The position numbers were made by a program, and so were the translations under genes. 9,205 nt of DNA from an uncultured Collinsella sp. (lineage in GTDB: Bacteria > Actinomycetota > Coriobacteriia > Coriobacteriales > Coriobacteriaceae): the NCBI GenBank assembly GCA_902491415.1, contig CABUHP010000052.1:1-9205 (forward strand). Reading direction: 5' to 3'. Below the pieces are notes generated by a model. The model had not been told where the DNA came from. It made no database searches and saw only the letters and a program-made list of their open reading frames with translations. Below, in pieces: positions 1 to 6,011 of the stretch (the stretch's first letter is position 1; each line of letters starts with the position of its first letter).

Positions 1-1
1 G

Positions 2-502
2 CGCAAACTCAATACGTTGAGTCTGCCGCGCTATGACCAGTTGCCCAATGTGACGCTCTACCGCGACCAGGTCATTGAGTATGTTGCGCTGTGGATGGAG
101 CCGCTGTCCCTTTGCGTTGAGCAGCCTATCATTACGCCATCGATGATCAATAACTACGTAAAGGTCGGCCTAGTGCCTGCTCCGGTCAAAAAGCAATATG
201 GCCGCGAGCAGATTGCCCGCCTGATCGCTATCTGCATCTTTAAGCAGGTGCTACCTATTGCTGCGGTGCAGGCACTCTTTAACATTCAGCGTTTGAGCTA
301 CGATGCCCCGACGGCCTTTGATTATGTGGTCGATCAGCTCGAGGCATCGATTCGTTCGGCGTTTTCCGTCGAGCAGACGCCGGTTCCCGATACGGCGCAT
401 CAGGTAACGCGTGAGTCGCTGCTTGTGCGTAGCGCGGTATCGTCCTTCGTTTCGAAGGCTTACTTGATGAGCTATCTCAAGTTCAACGGGTTTAATAGCT
501 AG
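2..502 (+). CDS. DUF1836 family HTH regulator, 5'-truncated by the window edge
   Basis: The frame is open from the first bases of the window, so the gene probably begins upstream. The first in-window start would be TTG at 17, which has no ribosome binding site. About 166 codons are visible. The N-terminal region (LPRYDQLP, LYRDQVIEYV) and the MerR-like helix-turn-helix segment about 39-90 residues after that TTG (ITPSMINNYVKVGLVPAP, then YGREQIARLIAICIFKQVLP) match the usual layout of DUF1836 proteins, which are predicted DNA-binding proteins of roughly 160-200 aa. The C-terminal third is variable, as in the family. Targets are unknown. It converges on the degV-family gene and shares a terminator with it. 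Family assignment is from remembered motifs and is fairly secure; the role as a transcription regulator is inferred. Confidence 0.8.
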   Translation, partial: RKLNTLSLPRYDQLPNVTLYRDQVIEYVALWMEPLSLCVEQPIITPSMINNYVKVGLVPAPVKKQYGREQIARLIAICIFKQVLPIAAVQALFNIQRLSYDAPTAFDYVVDQLEASIRSAFSVEQTPVPDTAHQVTRESLLVRSAVSSFVSKAYLMSYLKFNGFNS

Positions 503-511
503 CCGACGTAT

Positions 512-562
512 AAAACGGGCGGGACAAAGAGCCATCTGTCGCTTTGTCCCGCCCGTTTTTTT
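512..562. terminator. Bidirectional rho-independent terminator between DUF1836 gene and degV
   Basis: An 18-bp perfect stem (512-529 pairing with 542-559, core ACGGGCGGGACAAAG) closes a 12-nt loop. On the + strand it runs into seven T (556-562). On the - strand the same stem is followed by TTTTATA. It lies 9 nt after the DUF1836 stop and 13 nt before the degV stop, so it can serve both convergent genes. Confidence 0.9.
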
Positions 563-575
563 GCTTGGTTGGACT

Positions 576-1442
576 TTATTTGCCTGAAGCTACGCCCATG
601 CCGTAGCCGATGATGAGGCCGTGCATCTCGGCGTAATAGGAATCCAGGCCGTTGCAGGGCATGATGATGGTCTTGGAGCCGGGCCAATGTTCGACTATGC
701 GATCAGTAAGCGCCTGGGCTCCAGCTTCGTTCTCAACGTGATCGATGATGACCTCACCGCCCGTAAAGCCCTCGGCTTCCATAGTGTCGATGATCTTGTT
801 GAGCATCTTCTTTTCGCCACGCGTGTGCCCGACGAGTTCGATTTTACCGGCCTCACTTGCCGTGCCCAAAATGCGGATATTGAGCTTGTTGGCAATGACG
901 CCGGCTGCCTTAGGGATACGTCCGGCTTTGGCGAGGTTTTCGTAATTGCACAAACTGAAGAGGATTTTGCTGTTCTGTTCAAGGCTATCGAAGCATGCGC
1001 AAGCATCCTCGAATGAGACATTCGGATTGCTTGCAAGATAGCGGTCGAACAGCAAGAAAATGAGGTCCATTTTGCCGCCAGCTGCGCGTGAATTGACTAG
1101 ATGAATCTGTCGGTCGGGCTCCTCGGCAAGAACCATATCGCGAGCCGTGGCTGCCGCGTTGTAGCTGCCCGACACGCCCTCAGAAATCGGCATGCAGATG
1201 GTCTTGTCTGCCAATTTGAAGAGCTCGGCCCACTCCCCTACGCTGGGACAAGCGCTCGAAGAAGCGTTCGTCTCCGCCTGAACAGCGCAGTTGAGCTCAT
1301 GCACATCGAGCGAAAGGTCATCGACGAATTCACGCTCCCCCACTCGAATTTTGAGGGGCGCAAATGCAAAGGTGGTATGGGGCGCGGTCGGTTGCCAATC
1401 GCGGAGGTTGCAGCTTGAATCGGAGATAAGTGCCCAGCTCAT
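576..1442 (-). CDS. DegV family fatty-acid-binding protein (FakB-like)
   Basis: This 288-aa cytoplasmic protein has the normal length for the DegV family, whose studied members (FakB) bind a fatty acid and present it to the FakA kinase for phosphorylation. Visible family features are ISDSSCNL at residues 6-13, the SSSACPS segment at 61-67, the ligand-loop motif ISEGVSGSYNAA at 86-97, NYENLAKAGRIPKAAG near 166-181, and a C-terminal GLIIGYGMG segment. AAAGGA lies 6 nt before the ATG. A TATAAT -10 element lies about 30 nt upstream. It appears monocistronic. No fakA is visible nearby, as is usual for stand-alone degV copies. Family call is firm; ligand and partner are inferred from the family. 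Confidence 0.88.
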   Translation of the reverse strand: MSWALISDSSCNLRDWQPTAPHTTFAFAPLKIRVGEREFVDDLSLDVHELNCAVQAETNASSSACPSVGEWAELFKLADKTICMPISEGVSGSYNAAATARDMVLAEEPDRQIHLVNSRAAGGKMDLIFLLFDRYLASNPNVSFEDACACFDSLEQNSKILFSLCNYENLAKAGRIPKAAGVIANKLNIRILGTASEAGKIELVGHTRGEKKMLNKIIDTMEAEGFTGGEVIIDHVENEAGAQALTDRIVEHWPGSKTIIMPCNGLDSYYAEMHGLIIGYGMGVASGK

Positions 1443-1471
1443 AGAGGGTCCTTTCTAATCGTTCCCATTCA

Positions 1472-1477
1472 ATTATA
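1472..1477 (-). promoter_or_regulatory. Probable -10 element of the degV promoter
   Basis: Read on the - strand this is a perfect TATAAT, about 30 nt upstream of the degV-family ATG. No convincing -35 hexamer is seen 16-18 nt further upstream, where the sequence is GC-rich. A perfect dyad (1500-1530) lies at about -35 to -65, where a regulator could bind. Confidence 0.45.
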
Positions 1478-1499
1478 GCCATCTTGCAGACCGATTGGG

Positions 1500-1530
1500 C
1501 CGCTATCTAGTATTCAAAACTAGATAGCGG
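1500..1530. repeat. Perfect 11-bp inverted repeat, possible operator
   Basis: CCGCTATCTAG (1500-1510) is repeated inverted as CTAGATAGCGG (1520-1530) around a 9-nt AT-rich spacer. No T run follows on either strand, so it is a poor terminator. It lies between the hydrolase terminator and the degV -10, which suits a regulator site upstream of the degV-family gene. Confidence 0.55.
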
Positions 1531-1540
1531 ACTGCACTAA

Positions 1541-1583
1541 AGGCAAAAGAATGGACCCCATGACTCAAAGCCACGAGGTCCAT
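1541..1583 (-). terminator. Probable terminator of the pgsA-to-hydrolase operon
   Basis: On the - strand, ATGGACC (1577-1583) pairs with GGTCCAT (1551-1557) around an imperfectly paired interior. It is followed by TCTTTTGCCTTT. It lies 24-66 nt after the hydrolase stop codon. The stem interior has mismatches, so strength is uncertain. Confidence 0.5.
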
Positions 1584-1606
1584 ATCCGTTTGCTTTATCT
1601 GAATAC

Positions 1607-2734
1607 TTAGTAACGCACAAAGATATAGTTATTGTTCATGCCGGCGGCAACGGAGCTGATGATGACACCCGTGTTGTAGTCGGAAGCATGAATCATCTGA
1701 CCACCACCGATGTAAATGCCGGTGTGGTACGAGTTGACCACAACGTCACCGGGCTGCGGATCGGACACACGCGTCCAGCCCATAAAGGTTCCCGTGGTGC
1801 CCAGACGGCAATAGCGACCAGTGAGGCAATAGCTAACAAAACCAGAGCAGTCGAAGCTGTTCGGGCCAATTCCGCCCCAGGAATAAGCGCAACCAAGCTT
1901 ACTGTATGCACGCGAGACAACAGAACCGCCATCAACAGACTGGCTCGGAGCAGAAGGCGTCGGAGCCGGAGCAGGCGTGGAGGGCTGCGGCGTCGGAGCA
2001 GGTGCCGGCGTAGGAGCCGGAGTGTTGCCGCCCTGGTTGTTGTTATTGCTGGTCTGGCCACCGTTGTTGGTGTTCTCGATCGTACCGGCGGTCTCGTTGC
2101 TCACCGTGGCCTTCTCGGCGGTGCTGGCGTTGATGCCGGCCTGCAGCGCGGCGTTGGCCTCGGCCTCGGCGGCAAGCTCGGCCTGCAGCTGAGAATCCAG
2201 AGAGTTTACAACGTTCTGGGCTTCAGCCTGTTGGGCGTTAAGCTCGTCGACCTTCTTTTGCGTTGCGGCGACGTTCTTTTCCTGCTCGGCCTGCTTATCG
2301 GTGAGCTGCTGCTTAAGCTCCTTGACCTCTTGAATGGTCTGAGCTTGCTTATCGGAAACTTTGCCGTAGTAGAACAGACGGTTGAGCATATCGCTCAGGT
2401 CGTCGACACCCGTCAGAACCTGAAGCAGGCTCAGACCGCCGGTTTTGTACTCGCCGGCGACATAGGTCGAGAGCTTAGCCTGACCATCGGCGATCTCCTG
2501 CTGCTTTTGCGTGATCTCGCCAGCAGTCTGATCGAGCGCCTGCGTCTGCGTTGCGAGCTCATCGTAAATCTGCTGGGTTTGGGTACCGATCTGCTCGAGC
2601 TTCGTACGAGCAGCGGCAAGGTCGGATGCGGTATCGGCGTAGGCAGGAGCCGCGAGGCCCAAGCCCAAAACACAAGCGAGGGTTGCCGTAGCAGCGCAGC
2701 GTGCCATGTTTTTGTGCGTGTTTGCTGTGCGCAT
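1607..2734 (-). CDS. Secreted coiled-coil NlpC/P60 peptidoglycan endopeptidase
   Basis: This is a 375-aa exported cell-wall hydrolase. A signal peptide covers about residues 1-33: basic start, hydrophobic core LACVLGLGLAAPAYA, likely cut after AYA. Residues 36-200 form a Gln/Ala-rich coiled coil of the PcsB/CwlO/RipA type, which in relatives keeps the enzyme inactive or docks it to an FtsEX-like partner. A linker at 210-265 is Asn/Gly- and then Pro/Ala/Thr-rich. The C-terminal NlpC/P60 domain (about 270-375) carries the catalytic Cys296 in FDCSGF, His337 in YHTGIYIGGG and His349 in MIHAS. Such domains cut the D-Glu to diamino-acid bond of stem peptides. A GAAAGGAAG site precedes the ATG. It is the last gene of the array, 32 nt after apt. 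Enzyme class is firm; partner and exact substrate are inferred. Confidence 0.92.
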   Translation of the reverse strand: MRTANTHKNMARCAATATLACVLGLGLAAPAYADTASDLAAARTKLEQIGTQTQQIYDELATQTQALDQTAGEITQKQQEIADGQAKLSTYVAGEYKTGGLSLLQVLTGVDDLSDMLNRLFYYGKVSDKQAQTIQEVKELKQQLTDKQAEQEKNVAATQKKVDELNAQQAEAQNVVNSLDSQLQAELAAEAEANAALQAGINASTAEKATVSNETAGTIENTNNGGQTSNNNNQGGNTPAPTPAPAPTPQPSTPAPAPTPSAPSQSVDGGSVVSRAYSKLGCAYSWGGIGPNSFDCSGFVSYCLTGRYCRLGTTGTFMGWTRVSDPQPGDVVVNSYHTGIYIGGGQMIHASDYNTGVIISSVAAGMNNNYIFVRY

Positions 2735-2766
2735 GTAGCTTCCTTTCCAGTAACTAAGGGTAACGG

Positions 2767-3297
2767 CTAGTCCACCGTCACCAGGCTAAAGAGCTCCACA
2801 TCGTCATCAGATGGCGTGAGCTTCTCGCGCGGGTTGAGAAACGCAAGCTCAAGGATACAACCGTAACCGACAAGCTTTGCGTCCATATCTCGCACCAGTT
2901 TACCTGTTGCCTCGACGGTTCCGCCCGTCGCGACCAAGTCGTCCAGAATCAACACGGTATCTTTAGAGCTGATAGCGTCGGCATGGATCTCAATGGAATC
3001 CGTTCCGTACTCGAGCTCGTAGCTCTGGCTTACGGTCTCGCGCGGTAGCTTGCCCGGTTTACGTGCGGGAACAAAGCCGGCGCCAAGGGCTACAGCCACC
3101 GGTACGCCAACCATAAAGCCGCGAGCCTCGGGACCCACGACCTTGGTGATTCCCATGCCGGCAAAGTGCTCGGCGAGGGCATCGGTCATGGCTTTGAGCG
3201 CCTCGGGATTGCCAAAGAGCGGCGTGATGTCTTTAAAGATGACTCCGGGCTCGGGATAGTCGGGGATGTCGACGATTTGAGATTCGAAGTCGTACAT
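2767..3297 (-). CDS. apt: Adenine phosphoribosyltransferase
   Basis: This 176-aa cytoplasmic enzyme converts adenine and PRPP to AMP in purine salvage. It shows PGVIFKDITPLF (residues 17-28), the GPEARGFMVG segment (55-64), RKPGKLP (79-85) and the PRPP-binding loop VLILDDLVATGGT (115-127). Length is normal for the family. An in-frame TTG at 3312 would add five residues, but GAAAGG, the likely ribosome binding site, falls inside that extension and is well spaced for the ATG at 3297, so ATG is chosen. It lies 40 nt after the MerR gene and 32 nt before the hydrolase gene, on the same strand, so cotranscription is likely. Confidence 0.94.
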   Translation of the reverse strand: MYDFESQIVDIPDYPEPGVIFKDITPLFGNPEALKAMTDALAEHFAGMGITKVVGPEARGFMVGVPVAVALGAGFVPARKPGKLPRETVSQSYELEYGTDSIEIHADAISSKDTVLILDDLVATGGTVEATGKLVRDMDAKLVGYGCILELAFLNPREKLTPSDDDVELFSLVTVD

Positions 3298-3337
3298 TTC
3301 AGGACCTTTCAATGGGTTGCCGGATAAGCGGCAGCGG

Positions 3338-4216
3338 TTATTTGGCCGCGGTGGCGGTGCCGGATTGCGAAGGGGGGACGACCTTGAGCGGCTTGACGAG
3401 AGAATCCTTGTGCGAAGCCGGCGCGGCTATCTCTTTGTTTTTGGCCTTGGTGGACTCGGAGCGAGTGATTTCCTCATCGAGTGCATCGATGTCGGCGTCC
3501 TCGACCACGGCGTTGAGCGACTCAAAAACGCGGTTCTTGAGCAGCGCAGTGTGCACACCTTCCGTCAGGTCGTGAAGCTTCTTAAACGCACGCTCGAGCT
3601 TGGCGTCGCGCTCGTCATCGGAGGTATCCATGCCGAGCATGCTCACAAGCACCTGCTCAAACATCGAGGACTCGCGGTTGGCGGAAGACACGTACTGACG
3701 CAGGTTGCGCGGCTCGATATGGAAGCGTGACAGCTCGGAGCAGTAGCGGATGATCGGAAAATCGCGGCCATCGACAAGCTCGCGATTCTGCGGACTCTTG
3801 ATGATGCGAATGAGGTCGTTCTCGGCGAGCGAGCGGATAAATGAAATCTCGACGCCCAACATATCGGGAATGGTCTCGATGGGATGCAGCTTTTGCTTAG
3901 TCTCCTTGGGCTCCGTCTTGAGCGGAACATCGGATAGCAAGCCCACCTCGTAGGCGAGCGTTGACAGGTCCGTGGCGTTTTCCAAGCGCTGCTTAATCAC
4001 GTTGAGCGGCATGTAGCGGGTCTTCTGCAAGTGCAGGATGACCTCCAGGCGATCAACGTCTTCCTTAGAGTACTGACGGTATCCCTTAGGCGTACGATGA
4101 GGGGTAATGAGCCCCTCATCCTCTAGAAATCTAATTTTTGAGTTCGAAAGATCGGGGTATGCGCCTCGAAGTAGGTTGACGACTTGGCCGATACTCAGAT
4201 AGTTGCGTTCGGCCAT
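3338..4216 (-). CDS. MerR family transcriptional regulator, FtsR-like
   Basis: This 292-aa protein has an N-terminal MerR winged helix-turn-helix: YLSIGQVVNLL (residues 6-16), SKIRFLEDEGLITPHRTP (26-43), GYRQYSKEDVDRLEVI (45-60). The long C-terminal part (about 100-240) is helical and lacks the Cys-rich metal-binding loop of metal-sensing MerR proteins. The tail (about 245-292) is Lys/Ser/Pro-rich and probably disordered. The FHA gene directly before it (3-nt gap) reproduces the garA - Rv1828 pair of mycobacteria, where the MerR protein and its corynebacterial homologue FtsR are reported to act in growth and ftsZ expression. The ribosome site GGTGAG lies in the end of the FHA gene, suggesting coupled translation. 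The MerR call is firm; the FtsR relation rests on synteny and architecture. Confidence 0.85.
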   Translation of the reverse strand: MAERNYLSIGQVVNLLRGAYPDLSNSKIRFLEDEGLITPHRTPKGYRQYSKEDVDRLEVILHLQKTRYMPLNVIKQRLENATDLSTLAYEVGLLSDVPLKTEPKETKQKLHPIETIPDMLGVEISFIRSLAENDLIRIIKSPQNRELVDGRDFPIIRYCSELSRFHIEPRNLRQYVSSANRESSMFEQVLVSMLGMDTSDDERDAKLERAFKKLHDLTEGVHTALLKNRVFESLNAVVEDADIDALDEEITRSESTKAKNKEIAAPASHKDSLVKPLKVVPPSQSGTATAAK

Positions 4217-4219
4217 GCC

Positions 4220-4654
4220 CTACTCACCGGTTTCGATGCGCTCCGGCGTGCTCTCGTGGTAGATGAGCGTAAACGTACCAATCTGGACGGAAGAACCGTC
4301 GTGCAGCGGGGCTGCATTGACGATGGCACCGTCGACCCAGGTGCCATTGAGCGAGCCTAAGTCCTCGATGCGAGCGCCGAGGCCCTCGCGAATAATGCGC
4401 GCATGGCTGCGCGAAACGGTCATGTCATTGAGGAAGATGCCGTTTGCAGGATCGCGACCGATGGTGGTCACGTCGTCCTCGAGCTCAAAGGCGGCACCAG
4501 TCTGCGGACCCTTGACGATGGACAGAACGGGGGCGGTGATGCGCACGTTGGCCATGAGGTCGGGAACGGTGACGTCGCTTGAAGGCACGCGGAATACGCA
4601 GGTAGCGTCCGCGGTCTTATCATTCTGAGGCATATTGTTAACCATGTTGTCCAT
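4220..4654 (-). CDS. FHA-domain protein, GarA/OdhI-like
   Basis: This 144-aa cytoplasmic protein has a short N-terminal tail and a C-terminal forkhead-associated domain (about residues 43-135) that binds phosphothreonine peptides. FHA hallmarks are GRDP (66-69), SRSHARI (81-87) and LGSLNGTWVDG (99-109). The tail contains DATCVFR (16-22), resembling the ETTSVFR segment of mycobacterial GarA, whose threonines are phosphorylated by Ser/Thr kinases so that the tail closes onto the FHA domain. Thr18 would match the second GarA threonine; the first is replaced by Ala. The frame could begin at TTG 4687, but AGGGG lies five bases before ATG 4654, so that start is used. It sits between pgsA (66-nt gap) and the MerR gene (3-nt gap). 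Target enzymes cannot be told from sequence. Confidence 0.87.
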   Translation of the reverse strand: MDNMVNNMPQNDKTADATCVFRVPSSDVTVPDLMANVRITAPVLSIVKGPQTGAAFELEDDVTTIGRDPANGIFLNDMTVSRSHARIIREGLGARIEDLGSLNGTWVDGAIVNAAPLHDGSSVQIGTFTLIYHESTPERIETGE

Positions 4655-4704
4655 GACAACCCCTAACTTATCGCGGACCTGCCGCAAATAATGAACCGTA
4701 CGTA

Positions 4705-4710
4705 ATCATA
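4705..4710 (-). promoter_or_regulatory. Possible internal -10 element before the FHA gene
   Basis: TATGAT on the - strand lies about 50 nt before the FHA start, in the 66-nt gap after pgsA. No good -35 is found at the right distance. It could give the FHA-MerR-apt-hydrolase genes partly independent transcription, but the support is weak. Confidence 0.25.
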
Positions 4711-4720
4711 CCCCAACGAA

Positions 4721-5425
4721 TCAGTCTTCGATTTCAGGGTTCAGAAAGTCGATGTCCTCGTCCTCGGGATGCGCGAGAGCCTGTTTAATGGCCGCTCCGC
4801 CCTTAATGGAGTAGATGACAGCCGTGAGCATGGAGAAGATCACGCCGCCGTACACAAAGAAGATGCCGAGGGGCACCGAGCTTCCGTTGAGGCCCGGGAA
4901 GTCCGTAAGGGATGAAGGTAAAACATGCAGGCCGTCAATAACGGGGAAACCGAGCAGCATGAGCGAGAAACCAGTCATGAGCAGCGCTGTGGCAATCTTT
5001 CCCGGGAAGACGACATCGATGGGGCGACGGTGATAATGACGAACGATAAGCGTGCCGATGCCCAGATAGATGTCGCGGCCAATAATGAGCACGCAGACCC
5101 AGACGGGCAGCTCTCCGCGGACCACCAGGCCAAGTACGCCGGTGAACAGCAGCGCGCGGTCGCAAATGGGATCCATGACCTTGCCGAGCCATGAGACCGT
5201 CTTAGTCATGCGGGCGATCTGACCGTCCATCCAGTCAGTGGAGGCGGCAACGGCGTAGATAACGATGGCGATGACGCGGTTGTTATCCGTCACAAACAGG
5301 TACAGAAATACCAGGGTGAGGATCAGCCGCGTAAAGGTGATGAAATTGGAGATCGTAAAGATCTTATTCGACGGGTAATCGGAAGTGCCGATAAGCTCCT
5401 TTTTGATCTTCTTTTTGATGCCCAC
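4721..5425 (-). CDS. pgsA: CDP-alcohol phosphatidyltransferase, phosphatidylglycerophosphate synthase type
   Basis: This 234-aa integral membrane enzyme has the CDP-alcohol phosphatidyltransferase signature DG-x2-AR-x8-G-x3-D-x3-D, seen as D67-G68, A71-R72, G81, D85 and D89. About six hydrophobic helices are present, e.g. near 36-45, 50-62, 91-102, 105-125, 145-165 and 185-205. The early TISNFITFTRLILT segment is typical of the pgsA branch, which makes phosphatidylglycerophosphate from CDP-diacylglycerol and glycerol-3-phosphate. The acidic tail (HPEDEDIDFLNPEIED) is cytosolic. The frame stays open to 5572, but the 49-residue extension is not family-like and overlaps a good promoter, and GGGGGAG lies just before GTG 5425, so that start is chosen. 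First gene of the array. A related CDP-alcohol transferase activity, such as phosphatidylinositol-phosphate synthesis, is less likely. Confidence 0.85.
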   Translation of the reverse strand: MGIKKKIKKELIGTSDYPSNKIFTISNFITFTRLILTLVFLYLFVTDNNRVIAIVIYAVAASTDWMDGQIARMTKTVSWLGKVMDPICDRALLFTGVLGLVVRGELPVWVCVLIIGRDIYLGIGTLIVRHYHRRPIDVVFPGKIATALLMTGFSLMLLGFPVIDGLHVLPSSLTDFPGLNGSSVPLGIFFVYGGVIFSMLTAVIYSIKGGAAIKQALAHPEDEDIDFLNPEIED

Positions 5426-5461
5426 AGGACTCCCCCGCTGGTTAACGACAAAACTTTCGAT

Positions 5462-5490
5462 ACTATACCCGTTCCGGCGATGTCTATCCA
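5462..5490 (-). promoter_or_regulatory. Promoter of the pgsA operon
   Basis: On the - strand, -35 TGGATA (5485-5490, four of six consensus positions) and -10 TATAGT (5462-5467, five of six) are separated by exactly 17 nt. Transcription would begin near 5455, giving a leader of about 30 nt before the GTG at 5425. This supports the shorter pgsA start. Confidence 0.6.
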
Positions 5491-5549
5491 GCGCAGCCAT
5501 AGAGAGTCCAGACATGTGGAGGGCGCTATTAGGCGGGGGATTTCGCATT

Positions 5550-5608
5550 CGTGTACATCTGCCTCCAAACATGTCGAAAAATGTCGATTTTGGTGGCTAA
5601 TGTACACG
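5550..5608. repeat. Long imperfect inverted repeat upstream of pgsA
   Basis: CGTGTACAT (5550-5558) is inverted exactly as ATGTACACG (5600-5608). Inside, GCCTCCAAA (5561-5569) pairs with TTTGGTGGC (5590-5598) with one mismatch. The centre holds a direct repeat of ATGTCGA. Position is 60-150 nt upstream of the pgsA promoter and no T run follows, so an operator is more likely than a terminator. The regulator is unknown. Confidence 0.6.
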
Positions 5609-5672
5609 TTTTGATTCGGTGATTACATCGATCGGGAACGTTGTTACTTTAAGCAAAATAATCATGGTGATT

Positions 5673-5707
5673 AAAACAAAAAAGGTCAGGCACTAAGTGC
5701 CTGACCT
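5673..5707 (-). terminator. Rho-independent terminator of the tRNA-Pro gene
   Basis: An 11-bp perfect stem (GTGCCTGACCT and its complement, 5683-5693 with 5697-5707) has a 3-nt loop. On the - strand it is followed by TTTTTTGTTTT. It begins 10 nt after the tRNA CCA end, showing that this tRNA 3' end is in its original chromosomal position. Confidence 0.9.
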
Positions 5708-5716
5708 GCAAACTTC

Positions 5717-5761
5717 TGGTCGGGACGACTGGATTCGAACCAGCGACCCCTTGACCCCCAG
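5717..5761 (-). pseudogene. 3' half of tRNA-Pro(GGG), left attachment site of an integrated element
   Basis: Read on the - strand the fragment gives the anticodon loop CTGGGGG (5755-5761, anticodon GGG at 5757-5759), the 3' anticodon-stem strand TCAAG, variable region, T arm GCTGG-TTCGAAT-CCAGT (5728-5744), acceptor 3' strand CGTCCCG, discriminator A and encoded CCA (5717-5719). The 5' anticodon stem, D arm and 5' acceptor strand are missing: the next bases (from 5762) cannot pair as the 5' anticodon stem, and no D arm follows. The tRNA terminator follows on the left and an integrase gene begins 250 nt to the right. This is the expected displaced 3' end after site-specific integration, with the intact tRNA re-formed at the far end of the element. 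The fragment alone cannot make a working tRNA. Confidence 0.85.
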
Positions 5762-5763
5762 CG

Positions 5764-5784
5764 AGGTCAGAATGACCCTGACCT
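5764..5784. repeat. Inverted repeat at the element edge with the same arms as the tRNA terminator
   Basis: AGGTCAG (5764-5770) and CTGACCT (5778-5784) flank a 7-nt spacer, immediately inside the element. The same two 7-mers form the outer arms of the tRNA-Pro terminator at 5683-5707. It may be an integrase or excisionase site, or a remnant of an earlier terminator copy. Confidence 0.45.
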
Positions 5785-5812
5785 GTGCTTATTTTGTTAA
5801 AACACGCGCAGA

Positions 5813-5828
5813 TAGCGCAAGTAGCGCA
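5813..5828 (+). repeat. Putative integrase arm-type site, left copies
   Basis: TAGCGCA occurs twice at 9-nt spacing (5813-5819 and 5822-5828). The 11-mer TAGCGCAAGTA (5813-5823) recurs exactly at 7532-7542, just after the integrase gene. Closely spaced direct repeats near the core site are typical of the arm sites bound by the N-terminal domain of tyrosine integrases. An 11-bp match alone could be chance. Confidence 0.35.
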
Positions 5829-5916
5829 TTTCCGCATTTGCAAATTTTACCAGCTCAGCGCGGTCTGTCCAGATAGCATATTTTCGGCTTTGAGGAGCGC
5901 GGTGCAGCCGATGATT

Positions 5917-6007
5917 TAATCAACGGGGGTAGGAGCCCCGAATCGTCGCCTCTCCGGGTTCCCGCAGGTGGGCCCGCCTGTTTCTAATCAACTGCGGATT
6001 TAGGAGC
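5917..6007 (+). promoter_or_regulatory. Structured integrase leader with a duplicated TAATCAAC...TAGGAGC unit
   Basis: TAATCAAC then TAGGAGC occurs at 5917-5936 and again at 5985-6007. Only the second copy precedes a start codon (AGGAG at 6002-6006, ATG at 6012). Between them lie a CGGGG/CCCCG stem (5924-5928 with 5936-5940) and a near-palindrome CAGGTGGGCCCGCCTG (5965-5980). No protein gene and no convincing promoter hexamers are seen in 5785-6011, and no excisionase frame. The structures could control integrase expression; this is inference. Confidence 0.35.
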
Positions 6008-6011
6008 AGAC

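Noticed and set aside
1688..2770. 360-codon + strand frame opposite the hydrolase gene
   Set aside because: Low-complexity Arg/Leu/Val composition; it is the antisense image of the coiled coil and proline linker of a clear gene.
5426..5572. 49-residue N-terminal extension of PgsA
   Set aside because: It overlaps the promoter, is not family-like, and a ribosome site directly precedes GTG 5425.
5649..5843. 64-codon frame on the - strand across the junction
   Set aside because: It translates the tRNA T arm and its terminator (GSNPVVPTRS is a typical tRNA artefact).
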